Assembly: GCA_045106475.1 (NCBI GenBank)
Contig: JBGCEO010000019.1
Location: 56,469-120,468 of the forward strand
Reading direction: 5' to 3'
DNA: 64,000 bases
DNA from: Granulosicoccus sp045106475
GTDB lineage: Bacteria > Pseudomonadota > Gammaproteobacteria > Granulosicoccales > Granulosicoccaceae
Position 1 is the stretch's first letter; the number at the start of each line of letters is the position of its first letter. The notes beneath the pieces are model-generated. The model was not told the origin of the DNA, searched no databases, and saw only the letters and a list, made by a program, of their open reading frames with translations. The position numbers and the translations under genes were made by a program. Positions 62,569-64,000 of the stretch are shown piece by piece.

Positions 62569-63681
62569 GTGCAAACTTTTACGCCAGAGATACCGCTTTA
62601 CATCGATAACTCCCTGTTAGTCAGTTCGTTAGGATTCGATTCAGCTACCGTTGTTGCAGCAATGCGTGCAGGGCTCTCGCGACCAAGTGCTTTACCCGGC
62701 TTCTCCGTAACCGCTGAAGATGGCGATGAAATGGATGTGCAGGGACATCCCATAAATTTACTCACGCATGGATTTATAGGACCAGGGCGTTATCGCCAAA
62801 TGTTAGGAAAGATATTTTCAGATGTGTCTTCAGCCCTGCGCGCCGAACTTGGAAATATTTATTTACTCGTGGGTGTGCCTGATCCGCAGCGTTATAGTGA
62901 AGGCAGTAATGCTGAAACTGGTGAAGCGTTGACAGAAAAAGAAAATGCTTTTGACTTGTACGGACAGACGTGGCAATCGATTGTAGACAATTCATTGGCT
63001 GATAATGGTTTGAGTGAGCGCTTTGCCGCAACCAAGATCATTGAGATGTCAGTGTCTAAAGCTCCCCGATTGTTACAAATGTCTCAAGAGGCACTAAAGC
63101 ACGACCCACAGGGTCATGTTGTTCTGGTAACCGTTGATACATTGGCTGACGACTCTGGTTTGACCTGGCTCTACCACACTGGTCGACTCAAAACTGCTAT
63201 CTATCCTGTTGGTACATCACCTGGCGAATGCGTAAATGCGCTGATCCTAAGCACTCAAAAACCAGCAGAGGGTTCTCTACGGGTCGAATCCGTTCACTAC
63301 GATGTAGAAGAGCATGCTTTGTTTGACAATACACCGCCTCAGGGGCGAGCGCTCTCACGTTTGTTACAACAGTTTGTAAGTGAAGGTGATAAGCAACAAG
63401 CGAGTAAGCCCTGGTTTATATGCAATCTATCCGGTGAACAGCGGCCCTCGTTTGAATGGGGAATGGCTCAAGTTCATTGCAAAGCCGCCGGAGTTGATAT
63501 CAGTGAACTGCCCTGGATACCTGCCATTAATGTGGGTGATGTGGGAGTGGCATATATGAATCTGGCTTTGTCCTGGGTGCTGCAGGCTTTCGATCGTGGA
63601 TATGCCATAGCGCCAAGGTGTGGGATTGCCTCAATGGATTACACCGGTACACGATCTTTGTTATCGGTTTCAAAGGAATAG
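62569..63681 (+). CDS. Thiolase/ketosynthase-fold protein linked to a T6SS effector
   Basis: A 370-residue protein that resembles beta-ketoacyl synthases/thiolases in fold. PVGTSPGECVNALIL at about 211-225 corresponds to the GEGAAALVL segment, and INVGDVGVAYMNLALSWVLQ at about 319-338 to the GxxxGAAG helix near the end. Where a ketosynthase has its active-site Cys (just before the LxxACQAL-like helix) this protein reads EMSVSKAPRLLQMSQEAL, without Cys, and the EAHGTGT motif is missing, so it is probably not catalytic. Its place between the DUF4150 tip and a nuclease-like gene suggests an adaptor or chaperone for effector loading. GTG start abuts the previous stop. Confidence 0.7.
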   Translation: MQTFTPEIPLYIDNSLLVSSLGFDSATVVAAMRAGLSRPSALPGFSVTAEDGDEMDVQGHPINLLTHGFIGPGRYRQMLGKIFSDVSSALRAELGNIYLLVGVPDPQRYSEGSNAETGEALTEKENAFDLYGQTWQSIVDNSLADNGLSERFAATKIIEMSVSKAPRLLQMSQEALKHDPQGHVVLVTVDTLADDSGLTWLYHTGRLKTAIYPVGTSPGECVNALILSTQKPAEGSLRVESVHYDVEEHALFDNTPPQGRALSRLLQQFVSEGDKQQASKPWFICNLSGEQRPSFEWGMAQVHCKAAGVDISELPWIPAINVGDVGVAYMNLALSWVLQAFDRGYAIAPRCGIASMDYTGTRSLLSVSKE

Positions 63682-63685
63682 GGAT

Positions 63686-64000
63686 ATGGGTAAGAAACAC
63701 AGTAAAGGCGTTGAAAAAGGAGAATTTTGTGCGGTTCGCACAAGCACCAATGCCAAGTGCAAGTGCGCGTCTCCTAACAACTATATTAACAACTGCAATA
63801 TAACGGGTGATTACTTTGTACAGGGATCTCGTAAGCGCGTTGAAAAAAAGTTCGAGGCACATCACCTGGTTTGTATAGCCTCGGCTACCAAGCTGTTGGG
63901 TAAAAACAAAGAGATCGCGGAGATTGTTAAAAAAACAAGATGGTGTATCAATGCAAAGGAAAATATGCTTGGTATGCCGTTGTGGGGGCATACTATTCAG
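63686..64000 (+). CDS. AHH/HNH nuclease-like T6SS effector candidate, cut by the window edge
   Basis: An open frame from ATG 63686 (AGGAATAGGG just upstream, 4 bases after the previous stop) runs 105 codons to the window end without a stop. The motif FEAHHLVCIASATKL at about 56-70, followed by TRWCINAKENMLGMPLWGH at about 84-102, fits the HNH/Endo VII superfamily with conserved AHH: His59-His60 as catalytic/metal residues, then the W-x-I-N...EN...P spacing. The N-terminus is basic and Cys-rich (Cys15, 25, 27, 37), possibly zinc-binding. Last visible gene of the vgrG module, it is probably an antibacterial DNase or RNase; its immunity gene would lie beyond the edge. Confidence 0.75.
   Translation, partial: MGKKHSKGVEKGEFCAVRTSTNAKCKCASPNNYINNCNITGDYFVQGSRKRVEKKFEAHHLVCIASATKLLGKNKEIAEIVKKTRWCINAKENMLGMPLWGHTIQ

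Overview
The window reads as chromosomal DNA of a free-living, probably marine or aquatic gammaproteobacterium with roughly balanced base composition. This placement rests on gene content and protein character: a urea ABC transporter beside urease, TctABC and TRAP-TAXI carboxylate uptake, and a complete type VI secretion system (T6SS) with its Ser/Thr phosphorylation switch. The genus cannot be fixed from the sequence alone. No rRNA, tRNA, CRISPR array, insertion sequence or phage gene was seen.

Layout. (1) 1-4261: a possible gene fragment at the left edge, then a tripartite tricarboxylate transporter (tctCBA, minus strand), divergent from a LacI/GntR-type regulator, with a near-perfect LacI-family operator between them. 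(2) 4395-12132: a TPP riboswitch followed by a tightly overlapping thiamin operon, thiD-thiZXY-tenA-thiOSGE, combining pyrimidine salvage with thiazole synthesis. No thiC is present here. A TIM-barrel isomerase/epimerase follows. (3) 12244-23478: urtABCDE (urea uptake), a small membrane ORF, then ureD-ureAB(fused)-ureC-ureE-ureF-ureG, closed by a long hairpin. (4) 23562-30431, minus strand: a DctB-like sensor kinase and a receiver-HTH regulator upstream of a TAXI binding protein and a 4TM/12TM TRAP permease, plus a spondin-domain lipoprotein. (5) 30570-32009: a secreted TAP-like alpha/beta hydrolase. (6) 32336-64000: the T6SS.

The T6SS has two divergent arms. The minus-strand arm (fha-tssJ-tssK-tssL-tssM-tagF-pppA, plus an unrecognised lipoprotein and a peptidoglycan-binding-domain protein) encodes the membrane complex, the TssK baseplate adaptor and post-translational control; ppkA lies convergent at its end. 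The plus-strand arm (tssA-tssB-tssC-hcp-hcp-tagJ-tssE-tssF-tssG-clpV-vgrG) encodes sheath, tube, baseplate, recycling ATPase and spike. All 13 core components are present. Downstream of vgrG is a cargo module: a DUF6484 protein, a DUF4150 PAAR-like tip, a ketosynthase/thiolase-fold protein that seems to lack the catalytic cysteine, and a protein with an AHH/HNH nuclease signature cut by the window edge.

Most notable: the putative AHH nuclease effector with its apparently dead thiolase-fold partner; an approximately 0.86-kb tandem duplication that made two Hcp genes and left a decayed tssC tail between them; a duplicated C-terminal signature in TssA; and the thiamin operon without thiC.
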